A stretch of 14,136 nucleotides of DNA from Gemmatimonadota bacterium (GTDB lineage: Bacteria > Gemmatimonadota > Gemmatimonadetes > Longimicrobiales > Gaopeijiaceae), in NCBI GenBank assembly GCA_007129525.1, contig SKVI01000104.1, positions 1 to 14,136 on the forward strand, in the 5' to 3' direction. The notes under the pieces are model-generated. The model had not been told where the DNA came from. It saw nothing but the letters and a program-made list of their open reading frames with translations, and did not search any database. Shown here in pieces: positions 1 to 6,444 of this stretch. The stretch's first letter is position 1, and every line of letters starts with the position of its first letter. The position numbers and the translations under genes were made by a program.

Positions 1-50
1 CGACCCTAACATTCTCGTAGCTTTTCGCTCCGAAGCAAGGTGTACCCAGC

Positions 51-1304
51 ATGGCCACCAAAGAAGAAACGTACTTCAGGAAGGGATTCGGACTGAAGGC
101 CGAGGTCCGGCCCGTAATCGAGGCGGAGTACCACTCCGAACTGGTGGACCGGATCCGCGCCCAGGGCTACCGCCGCACCTTCGGCGACGTGACGGTGCGG
201 CTGGCCGAGGAGTTCGGCTTCTGCTACGGGGTCGACCGGGCGGTGGACTACGCCTACGAGACCCGGACCAAGTTCCCGGAGCGTCGGGTCTTCCTGCTGG
301 GCGAGATCATCCACAACCCCCATGTGAATCAGCGCATGCGGGAGATGGGGATCGAGTTCATCTACCCTGACGACCACGGCGTCTTCGAGTTCGAACAGGT
401 GAGTTCCGACGACGTGGTGATCCTCCCGGCCTTCGGTGTCACCATCGAGGCCTTGGACCAGCTCAAGGAGAAGGGGTGCGTCCTGGTGGACACCACCTGC
501 GGCTCGGTGCTCCTGGTGTGGAAGCGGGTGGAGGGATACGCCCGCGACGGCTTCACCGCCATCATCCACGGCAAGTACACTCACGAAGAAAGCCGGGCCA
601 CCGCCTCGCAGGTCCGCAAGTACGAGGGGGGCAAGTACATCATCGTGAGGAACATGGAAGAGGCGGAAATGGTGTGTGACTACATCACCGACGCCCCCGA
701 CCGGATGTCCCGGGAAGCGTTCATGGAGCACTTCGCCGAGAAGTCGTCGGATGGATTCGACCCCGACGTGGACCTGCGCCGCTTCGGCGTGGCCAACCAG
801 ACCACCATGCTGGCCAACGAGTCGCTGGCCATTGGTGACCGCCTGGAGAAAGCGCTCCGGGAGGCGGAGGGCGACGCGTACGTGGAGGAGAACTTCCGCT
901 CCTTCGGCACCATCTGCTCCGCCACCCAGGAGCGCCAGGACGCGGTCAAGGAGATGATGACCGATCCCCCGGACCTCATGATCGTCATCGGCGGCTACAA
1001 CTCGTCCAACACCAACCACCTGGCCCATATGTGCCGCCAGTACACCCGGACCTTCCACATCGAGGACTCGGTGTGCATCGATGCGGAGACGGGCCGCATC
1101 CGGCACAAGCCCGAGCTGGCGGTGCACGCGCCGGAGAGTGTGGAAGAGGACTGGCTCCCGGAGGGCCCCTTCCAGCTGGGGCTCACCGCAGGGGCCTCCA
1201 CCCCCAACAACAAGATCGGCGATGCCCTCCTCCGGGTCCTGAAGATCCGCGGGGTGGAGATCCCCGAGGGGCCCCGCCAGCCGCTTCCGATGGCGGGAGC
1301 CTGA
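51..1304 (+). CDS. ispH: 4-hydroxy-3-methylbut-2-enyl diphosphate reductase (IspH/LytB), long plant/cyanobacterial-type form
   Basis: Last enzyme of the MEP isoprenoid pathway: it reduces HMBPP to IPP and DMAPP with a [4Fe-4S] cluster in the cytoplasm. The 417-residue product has the three cluster cysteines in the expected order: C58 in FGFCYGVDRAV, C150 in DTTCGSV and C289 in GTICSATQERQ. Also visible are the early His motif (IIHNPHVNQRM, 87-97), the active-site block GKYTHEESRATAS (174-186), ANQTTML (248-254) and the SSNTNHLAHMC substrate loop (318-328). At 417 residues it is about 100 longer than the E. coli type (about 316); the N-terminal extension of about 45 residues and internal insertions match the plant/cyanobacterial branch. 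The ATG is preceded by AAGGTG about 11 bases upstream. Only 50 bases of upstream sequence are present, so its promoter and any upstream partner cannot be judged. The identification is secure. Confidence 0.97.
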   Translation: MATKEETYFRKGFGLKAEVRPVIEAEYHSELVDRIRAQGYRRTFGDVTVRLAEEFGFCYGVDRAVDYAYETRTKFPERRVFLLGEIIHNPHVNQRMREMGIEFIYPDDHGVFEFEQVSSDDVVILPAFGVTIEALDQLKEKGCVLVDTTCGSVLLVWKRVEGYARDGFTAIIHGKYTHEESRATASQVRKYEGGKYIIVRNMEEAEMVCDYITDAPDRMSREAFMEHFAEKSSDGFDPDVDLRRFGVANQTTMLANESLAIGDRLEKALREAEGDAYVEENFRSFGTICSATQERQDAVKEMMTDPPDLMIVIGGYNSSNTNHLAHMCRQYTRTFHIEDSVCIDAETGRIRHKPELAVHAPESVEEDWLPEGPFQLGLTAGASTPNNKIGDALLRVLKIRGVEIPEGPRQPLPMAGA

Positions 1305-1328
1305 AGGGGGAGGCCCAACAGCGCGGAC

Positions 1329-1375
1329 CCCATCCACCGCCTGTTGACGGCACGGGTCCCATCCAACGGCCTGTT
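1329..1375. repeat. Imperfect direct repeat between ispH and the Uma2 gene
   Basis: CCCATCCACCGCCTGTT (1329-1345) recurs as CCCATCCAACGGCCTGTT (1358-1375), with one substitution and one inserted base, about 29 bases apart. It lies in the 130-base spacer between ispH and the Uma2 gene. It could be a local duplication or a paired protein-binding site. I see no convincing promoter hexamers or intrinsic terminator with it, so no function is assigned. Confidence 0.5.
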
Positions 1376-1434
1376 CATCCATTCCGGCGCCCCGAGCAAG
1401 CGGGAAGAATCCTCGTGTAATGCCGAGAGAGATC

Positions 1435-1998
1435 ATGACTCAGCCCACCCGAGCCACGCCGGAGCAGTGGACCTACTCGGAGTATTGCCGACTACCGGAC
1501 GACGGGAATCGCTACGAGGTCCTGGACGGTGAGGTGCTGGTGACCCCGGCGCCCACACCCCATCATCAGAAGGTGGTCCAGCGCCTTCTGGTATCGCTGC
1601 TGGACTACGTCGAGGACCGAGGGCTCGGGTGGGTGTTTCAGGACGTGGACCTCCTCCTGGCCCCGGGTCACTTTCTGCGGCCGGATCTCATGGTGGTCCC
1701 GGGAGCCCAGAGGCAGGGAATCACGGATCGAGGTGTTGAAGTGCCCCCGGCACTGGTGGTGGAAGTCCTGTCCCCATCCACCAGCACCATCGACAGGGAG
1801 AAGAAGCCTCGCGGTTACCTGGAGTTCGGCGTTCCGACCTACTGGGTCGTGGACCCGTTCGAGGGGGTGGTCTGGATGTGGGACTCCAACGCGGGCCCGG
1901 ATCAGCCCAGGCGAGAGGACCAGAGGGTGCGCTGGACAATGGGAGAGGAAGCCGAACCGTTCGAGGCCGCTGTTGGCGGGCTGGTGGCTCCGCTCTGA
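1435..1998 (+). CDS. Uma2 family (DUF820) PD-(D/E)XK nuclease-like protein
   Basis: Uma2 proteins carry a PD-(D/E)XK restriction-endonuclease-like fold; their cellular substrate is generally unknown. From the ATG at 1435 the product is 187 residues, typical for the family. Visible motifs are the N-terminal YSEYCRLPDDGNRYEVLDGE, the RPDLMVVP segment (the PD of the motif), ALVVEVLSPST (the acidic ExV strand), the Lys in DREKKPRGYLEFGVPTYW, and the WVVDP strand. The catalytic positions therefore look intact. An in-frame ATG at 1420 would add five residues; I prefer 1435 because the family N-terminus begins there and a GAGAGAG stretch sits just upstream, but neither start has a strong ribosome binding site. 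It is convergent with marR and has no partner antitoxin-like gene beside it. Family assignment is confident; the role is unknown. Confidence 0.88.
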   Translation: MTQPTRATPEQWTYSEYCRLPDDGNRYEVLDGEVLVTPAPTPHHQKVVQRLLVSLLDYVEDRGLGWVFQDVDLLLAPGHFLRPDLMVVPGAQRQGITDRGVEVPPALVVEVLSPSTSTIDREKKPRGYLEFGVPTYWVVDPFEGVVWMWDSNAGPDQPRREDQRVRWTMGEEAEPFEAAVGGLVAPL

Positions 1999-2023
1999 CA
2001 CCAGGAGCCTGATCGGAAAGGGG

Positions 2024-2062
2024 GGTGGTCCGCCACCGAGGCGGCATTCACCCACCGAGGCG
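2024..2062. other. Small hairpin and 11-base direct repeat between convergent Uma2 and marR genes
   Basis: GGTGG (2024-2028) pairs with CCACC (2033-2037) around a TCCG tetraloop. Read on the minus strand it is followed by a C-run and only TTT, so it is at best a weak terminator for the lpd-marR unit. CCACCGAGGCG occurs at 2033-2043 and again at 2052-2062, immediately before the marR stop codon. The 64-base convergent spacer holds nothing else recognisable. Confidence 0.35.
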
Positions 2063-2584
2063 TCAGCCGCCGGCGCCGGTCTCCCGCTCGGCCATTCCCT
2101 TCCCCAACCGCTTCAGCAGTCGGCGGAGGTCGGCCTGCTCCTCGGTGGAGAGGTGGCTCACCAGATCGCGGATGAAGCGGGCATGGCCCGGAAAGACGCC
2201 GGCGATCACCTCCCGGCCCTGGGGGGTGAGGTGGGCAGTGATGACCCGGCGGTCCTCCTGGGAGCGCTCGCGGTACACGAGCCCCTGCTCCTCGAGGCGG
2301 TCCATGACGTAGGTGACGTTCCCCCCGGTGACCAGGAGCTTTTCGGCCAGCTCGCCCAGCGAGAGGGGACCCAGGTGGTGAAGCGCCTCCAGCACCCCGA
2401 ACTGGGGAATGGTGAGGCCGTACTCCACCACCCGTGAGCCCACTACCCGGGAAAAGGTCAGGTAGGAGCGGGCCAGGACGATCCACAGTCGAAGCGCCGC
2501 ATCTTCTTCCGACCCCCAGCTCCGGGGCGCCCCCTCGCTGCGGGCCGACTCCCCGTCGGCGAGAGCGATCCTGGAACCCGACAT
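2063..2584 (-). CDS. MarR family winged-helix transcriptional regulator
   Basis: A 173-residue dimeric DNA-binding regulator. The MarR core runs from about residue 28 to 160: an N-terminal dimerisation helix (ALRLWIVLARSYLTFSRVV), a helix-turn-helix (LTIPQFGVLEALHHLGPLSLGELAEKLLVTGGNVTYVMDRLEEQGLV) and the wing with the family signature DRRVITAHLTPQG. It has no cysteine, so thiol-based redox sensing of the OhrR type is unlikely. The first 25 residues are a variable Ser/Glu-rich tail. The gene starts two bases after the lpd stop (TGA GG ATG) with no usable ribosome binding site of its own, so translation is probably coupled to lpd. Its target and ligand cannot be read from the sequence; a link to pyruvate metabolism or membrane/lipid stress would be a guess from position only. 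Confidence 0.93.
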   Translation of the reverse strand: MSGSRIALADGESARSEGAPRSWGSEEDAALRLWIVLARSYLTFSRVVGSRVVEYGLTIPQFGVLEALHHLGPLSLGELAEKLLVTGGNVTYVMDRLEEQGLVYRERSQEDRRVITAHLTPQGREVIAGVFPGHARFIRDLVSHLSTEEQADLRRLLKRLGKGMAERETGAGG

Positions 2585-2586
2585 CC

Positions 2587-3996
2587 TCAGATGTGGATGG
2601 GCCGGCCCAGTGAGGCCAGTGCCGCTTCGGCCACCGCTTCCGAGAGGGTGGGATGGGGGTGAATGGCCTTCTCCATCTCCTCAGCCGTGGTCTCCAGATG
2701 GCGTCCCACCACGAACTCACCGATGAGCTCGGTGGCGTGGGGTCCGATGATGTGGGCCCCCAGGATCTCGGAGTATTTCTTGTCCCGAATCACCTTGATG
2801 AAGCCGTCGGCGTCGCCGTGCGCCAGTGCCCGGCCGTTGCCCACCCAGGGGAACTTGCCCACCTGGATGTCGTGGCCGGCTTCCTCCGCCTGCTCCTCGG
2901 TGAGTCCCACCGAGGCCACCTCGGGGTGGCAGTAGGTGCAGTTGGGGATGTTGCCGTAGTCCACCGGCCCGTGGGCTTCGCCGGCGATCTTCTCGACGCA
3001 GGCGATCCCCTCGTGGGAGGCCTTGTGAGCCAGGAGGGCACCGCCGGCGCAGTCGCCCACGGCGTACACCCCCTCCACGCTGGTCCGCATCCACTCGTCC
3101 ACCTCGATGAAGTTGCCCTCCTCGGTCAGCTTCACCCCGGCTTCGTCCAGGCCGATGTCCTCCACGTTGGGGATCCGGCCCACCGCCGAGAGGACCCGGT
3201 CCACCGTGAGGGTCTGTTCCTCACCGTCCTTGTCCTTGAAGGTGAGGACCACCGAGTCGTCCCCGACCTCGGCCTGCTCCAGGCGGGCCCCGGTGTGCAT
3301 GGTGATGCCCCGCTTCTTGTAGCTCTTCTCCATCTGGGCCGAGATGTCGCGGTCCTCCACCGGAAGAACCCGGTCCAGCGCCTCGATGATGGTCACCTCG
3401 GAGCCGTAGGCCTCGAAGATGTCGGCAAACTCCATCCCGATGGCCCCGGCGCCCACGATGGCCAGGGTCTCCGGGGCCTCGGTGGCGTGGAGGGCGTGGT
3501 CTGACGACCAGATGTACTCTCCGTCGATCTCCAGGAAGGGCAGGCTCCGGGGACGGGATCCGGTGGCGATGAGGATGTGGTCGGCCTCGTAGGTCTCCTC
3601 GCCGTCGTCGGAGTCCACCGTGACCTTTCCGTCGCCGGCCAGACGGCCCCAGCCCTGGAGGTGGGTCACCTTGTTCTTCTTGAAGAGCATCCCCACCCCG
3701 CGGTTGAGCTGCGCGGCCACCTTGCGGCTCCGCTCCTGGGCGGGACCCAGGTCTACGCTCACCTCGCCGGTGGAGATCCCGTGCTGGTCGGCCTTCTTCA
3801 GCTCGTTGACCAGGAGTGCCGAGGTGAGCAGCGACTTGGTGGGAATGCACCCGATGTTCAGGCACACGCCGCCCAGCTTGTCGGCCTCCACGCACGCCGC
3901 CTTCATGCCCATCTGGGACGCCCGGATGGCAGCCACGTAGCCGCCTGGACCACTTCCGATCACGATGAGGTCGAATTTCTTCCCGTCGTCAGCCAC
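2587..3996 (-). CDS. lpdA: Dihydrolipoyl dehydrogenase (E3 of 2-oxo acid dehydrogenase complexes)
   Basis: FAD-dependent enzyme that re-oxidises the dihydrolipoyl arm of E2 and passes electrons to NAD+. The 469 residues are normal for the family. The FAD Rossmann motif GSGPGGYVAA is at 14-23, the redox disulfide is C45/C50 in GGVCLNIGCIPTKS, the NAD-binding motif is IVGAGAIGMEFADIFEAYGS, the second FAD contact is VYAVGDCAGGALLAHKA, and the C-terminal catalytic dyad is H448/E453 in HPHPTLSEA. The start is GTG at 3996, preceded by AGAGGTGG seven bases upstream, a good ribosome binding site. It reads divergently from lemA and co-directionally into marR. It is the obvious E3 partner of pdhABC, although lemA separates it from that cluster. 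It may also serve other lipoyl-dependent complexes in the cell. Confidence 0.97.
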   Translation of the reverse strand: MADDGKKFDLIVIGSGPGGYVAAIRASQMGMKAACVEADKLGGVCLNIGCIPTKSLLTSALLVNELKKADQHGISTGEVSVDLGPAQERSRKVAAQLNRGVGMLFKKNKVTHLQGWGRLAGDGKVTVDSDDGEETYEADHILIATGSRPRSLPFLEIDGEYIWSSDHALHATEAPETLAIVGAGAIGMEFADIFEAYGSEVTIIEALDRVLPVEDRDISAQMEKSYKKRGITMHTGARLEQAEVGDDSVVLTFKDKDGEEQTLTVDRVLSAVGRIPNVEDIGLDEAGVKLTEEGNFIEVDEWMRTSVEGVYAVGDCAGGALLAHKASHEGIACVEKIAGEAHGPVDYGNIPNCTYCHPEVASVGLTEEQAEEAGHDIQVGKFPWVGNGRALAHGDADGFIKVIRDKKYSEILGAHIIGPHATELIGEFVVGRHLETTAEEMEKAIHPHPTLSEAVAEAALASLGRPIHI

Positions 3997-4117
3997 AGAG
4001 CCACCTCTTTGGGGGTCGAGGGCTCATCTTGCGTCGCGTCGGGGGTCGCACCGCGCACAGCGGCGGAACCATCGGCGCACCGGGGGAGCCCGTGATCCTT
4101 CCTTGAATCGCCGGCAC

Positions 4118-4147
4118 AAGTTAGAGCGGAGGACGGGGGGTTGCCAA
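4118..4147 (-). promoter_or_regulatory. Candidate promoter for lpd-marR
   Basis: On the minus strand TTGGCA (4147-4142) is followed after 18 bases by TAACTT (4123-4118), or after 17 by CTAACT. This sigma70-like pair would give a leader of about 115 bases before the lpd GTG. The -35 element lies in the loop and 3' arm region of a strong GC hairpin (4131-4155). The match is only moderate. Confidence 0.35.
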
Positions 4148-4155
4148 CCCCGTCC
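4131..4155. other. GC-rich inverted repeat in the lpd/lemA divergent region
   Basis: GGACGGGG (4131-4138) pairs with CCCCGTCC (4148-4155); the intervening GGTTGCCAA can continue the stem as GGTT/AACC if two G residues bulge. No T-run follows on either strand, so it is not an intrinsic terminator. It sits between the two divergent promoters and overlaps the proposed lpd -35, so it could be an operator or just a local fold. Confidence 0.45.
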
Positions 4156-4190
4156 GCGCCGAACACCACGGGGCGCCTGTGATGGGACCT

Positions 4191-4219
4191 TTGCGAGACG
4201 CCGCCGGACACCCTATTCT
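4191..4219 (+). promoter_or_regulatory. Candidate sigma70-type promoter for lemA
   Basis: TTGCGA (4191-4196) and TATTCT (4214-4219) are separated by exactly 17 bases. The predicted transcription start near 4226 leaves a leader of about 30 bases that contains the GGAG ribosome binding site at 4245-4248. This is the best-formed -35/-10 pair I see in the window. Confidence 0.5.
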
Positions 4220-4257
4220 GAGGCGACTTTTTCCTCTTGCGTCCGGAGCACCTCATC

Positions 4258-4818
4258 ATGTGGCTGATCGCCGTGCTCGTGTTGGCCCTGGCCCTGGGCC
4301 TCTTCGTGATCCTGACGTACAACGCCCTGGTCAAGCTCCGGGAGCAGGTGGACGGAGCCTGGGCAGACATCGACGTCCAACTCAAGCGCCGGCACGACCT
4401 GATTCCGAATCTGGTGGAGGCGGTGAAGGGATACGCCACCCACGAGCGCGAGACGCTGGAGGAGGTCATCCGGGCCCGCAACCAGGCGGTTTCCGCCGAA
4501 GGGCCCGAAGCACAGGCCGAAGCCGAAACCTTTCTGGGCAGCGCGCTCAAGTCGATGTTCGCCCTCTCGGAGGCCTACCCCGACCTGAAGGCGAACCAGA
4601 ACTTCCTGGACCTCCAGGACAACCTGCGGGACACCGAGAATCAGATCGAGCGGGCCCGTCGCTACTACAACGCCATCGTACGGGACTACAACACCAAGAT
4701 CCGACAGGTGCCGTCGAACATCGTCGCCAACGCCTTCCGCTTCACCCCTCGGGCCTTCTTCGAGATCGAGGAGGCCGAGCGGACCGCTCCAGCGGTGGAC
4801 TTCGGCTCAGGCTCCTGA
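4258..4818 (+). CDS. lemA: LemA family membrane-anchored protein
   Basis: LemA proteins are single-pass membrane proteins with a helical-bundle domain; their biochemical role is not settled. The 186-residue product has one N-terminal hydrophobic helix (residues 1-20, MWLIAVLVLALALGLFVILT) followed by the signature block VKLREQVDGAWADIDVQLKRRHDLIPNLV, the long helices of the middle region, and the typical C-terminal sequence YYNAIVRDYNTKIRQVPSNIVANAF. I chose the ATG at 4258 because GGAG lies nine bases upstream and it begins directly with the membrane helix; a TTG at 4237 would add seven residues. It lies between lpd and the pdh cluster but on the opposite strand, with its own likely promoter. 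The usual TPM-domain or HtpX-like peptidase partner genes are not adjacent here. Family membership is secure. Confidence 0.95.
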   Translation: MWLIAVLVLALALGLFVILTYNALVKLREQVDGAWADIDVQLKRRHDLIPNLVEAVKGYATHERETLEEVIRARNQAVSAEGPEAQAEAETFLGSALKSMFALSEAYPDLKANQNFLDLQDNLRDTENQIERARRYYNAIVRDYNTKIRQVPSNIVANAFRFTPRAFFEIEEAERTAPAVDFGSGS

Positions 4819-4918
4819 CCGGCGGCCGGCCTCGAGGCGAACCGCTCCGAGCCCGGCTCCCTGGCCCTCCCAACTCCGGCGCTCCCAACGGCGGATGCCG
4901 TCGGTCTTCAACCATCGG

Positions 4919-6307
4919 TCAAACCAGTGCCATCAGGGGCTCCTCCAGAATGGAGGTGAGGGTCTGGAGGAAGCGGGACCCCTGAGCCCCGTCGATGACT
5001 CGGTGGTCACAGCTCATGGTGAGCTTCATCCGGGTCCGGATGTCCAGCTCCCCGTCCACCACCACCGGGCGCTCCTCCAACCCGCCCACAGCCAGGATCC
5101 CCGCCTCGGGCGGGTTGATCACCGCGGTGAACTCCTCGATTCCGAACATTCCCAGGTTCGACACCGAGAAGGTTGCACCAGTGTATTCGTCCGGCTTCAG
5201 CTTCTTGTCCCGGGCCCGACCGGCCAACTCCCGTACCTCCTGGGCGATGTGAGCCAATCCCTTCAGGTGAGCATCCCGGATCACCGGAGTGATGAGGCCG
5301 TCGTCGATGGCCACCGCCACCGCAAGATGCACCCGGTTGAAGCGCCGGACGTGGTCACCACCCCAGTGGGCGTTGCACTCCGGGTGCTTCTTCAGCGCCA
5401 TGGCGGTGGCCTTCAGGATGATGTCGTTGTAGGAAACCTTGATTCCCTCCGACTCCAGACGGGCGTTGATCCGGGCCCGGGCGTCCACCATGCGGGTCAT
5501 GTCCACGTCCACCGTGAGGAAGAAGTGGGGCACCGGCCCGATGGACTCCACCAGACGCTTGGCGATGGTCTTCCGCATCTGCGACAGGGGGACGTCCTCA
5601 TAGTCCTCCTCGGCGGCGGGCTCGAAGGCGGGCACCTCCGGAGCTTCGGCCTCGCCCGGGACGCCCTCCTCCACTGCCTTCTCCACGTCGCGCTTCACGA
5701 TGCGACCCCCGGGGCCGCTTCCCTCCAGAGCCGAGAGCTCCAGCCCCTCCTCGGCGGCCAGACGGCGTGCCAGGGGTGAGGCCTTGATCCGCTCCTCGTC
5801 CCCGGCGGCGGGGGCGTCCGCCTTCTCCGGGGCGGCATCAGCCTCCTCCTTGGGCTCCTTCTCCTCGGCCTCCTTCCCGTCCTCGTCCTCGGGCTCCTCC
5901 TCGGCTTCGGTCTCCTTCTCCTCGGGCTTCTCCCCGTCCTCCTCCTCGGGCTCTTCCTCGGCTTCGGGTTCCGCCTCGGCCTCGTCATCCGCGTCCTCTT
6001 CGGACTCCTCCGCCTCGTCGGTCTCGTCAGGAGCCTCGTCGCCGTCCACCAGGTCGGAGATGTCCTCGTCCTCGTCTCCGATGACCGCGATGACGTCGCC
6101 CACCGGGGCCGTGCCGCCCTCCTCCACGAGGATCTTGCGAAGGACCCCTTCGCCCCGGGCTACCAGCTCCATGGTGGCCTTGTCCGTCTCGATTTCAGCC
6201 AGAACGTCGCCGTTCGAGACCTCGTCGCCCTCGGACTTGAGCCACGATACGATCTGTCCCTCTTCCATGGTGGGGGAGAGGGCCTCCATGTGGACCTTGG
6301 TCGCCAT
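4919..6307 (-). CDS. pdhC: Pyruvate dehydrogenase E2, dihydrolipoyllysine acetyltransferase
   Basis: Core of the pyruvate dehydrogenase complex; it moves the acetyl group from its lipoyl arm to CoA. The 462 residues hold one lipoyl domain (1-77, lipoyl-lysine K43 in EIETDKATMEL), an acidic linker (79-170), the E1/E3-binding domain (174-210, SPLARRLAAEEGLELS then GSGPGGRIVKRDV), a second short linker, and the acetyltransferase domain (235-462) with catalytic H435 and D439 in SCDHRVIDG and the conserved SVSNLGMFGI. The linker is odd: 49 of residues 79-160 are Asp or Glu, whereas E2 linkers are usually Ala/Pro-rich. The reading frame stays open upstream to 6640, but that part overlaps pdhB; ATG 6307 starts exactly at the conserved lipoyl-domain N-terminus. 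The gene lies 137 bases after pdhB. The 100-base convergent spacer to lemA holds only a weak 5-bp hairpin (4888-4901), no clear terminator. A branched-chain or 2-oxoglutarate E2 is less likely given the pdhAB partners. Confidence 0.96.
   Translation of the reverse strand: MATKVHMEALSPTMEEGQIVSWLKSEGDEVSNGDVLAEIETDKATMELVARGEGVLRKILVEEGGTAPVGDVIAVIGDEDEDISDLVDGDEAPDETDEAEESEEDADDEAEAEPEAEEEPEEEDGEKPEEKETEAEEEPEDEDGKEAEEKEPKEEADAAPEKADAPAAGDEERIKASPLARRLAAEEGLELSALEGSGPGGRIVKRDVEKAVEEGVPGEAEAPEVPAFEPAAEEDYEDVPLSQMRKTIAKRLVESIGPVPHFFLTVDVDMTRMVDARARINARLESEGIKVSYNDIILKATAMALKKHPECNAHWGGDHVRRFNRVHLAVAVAIDDGLITPVIRDAHLKGLAHIAQEVRELAGRARDKKLKPDEYTGATFSVSNLGMFGIEEFTAVINPPEAGILAVGGLEERPVVVDGELDIRTRMKLTMSCDHRVIDGAQGSRFLQTLTSILEEPLMALV
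5852..5965 (-). repeat. 57-base in-frame tandem repeat in the E2 acidic linker
   Basis: E2 residues 115-133 (EAEEEPEEEDGEKPEEKET) are followed directly by residues 134-152 (EAEEEPEDEDGKEAEEKEP), identical at 14 of 19 positions. This indicates expansion of the linker by in-frame duplication. Copy one spans 5909-5965 and copy two 5852-5908. Confidence 0.85.
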
Positions 6308-6444
6308 TCGTCTTCGCCTCGTCGTCCCGGTCGTGTGCGCCCCCGAGCCGCCGCCGCTCCGGCGTCGGTCGGGATGCCCGCCGCGCCCCTGGGGGGGCGG
6401 TGCCGGGGGGGAGACCCCGGTGGGCGGCGCGTGTGGTTGTGGAT
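6308..6444 (-). other. pdhB-pdhC intercistronic spacer with GC hairpin
   Basis: A 137-base non-coding spacer inside the pdh cluster, extremely G/C-rich. On the minus strand CCGGGG pairs with CCCCGG across a short TCTCCC loop, forming a stable hairpin soon after the pdhB stop. There is no T-run, so it is not a terminator. A stalled-exonuclease or mRNA-stability role is possible but unproven. The pdhC ribosome binding site upstream of 6307 is weak (GAGGCGAAG). Confidence 0.4.

Noticed and set aside
6..1436. Minus-strand open frame (476 codons) opposite ispH
   Set aside because: Antisense shadow of ispH; low-complexity His/Val/Gly composition and no motif.
4888..4901. Hairpin ACGGC/GCCGT between convergent lemA and pdhC as a bidirectional terminator
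   Set aside because: Only five base pairs and no T-run on either strand, so it is not supportable as a terminator.
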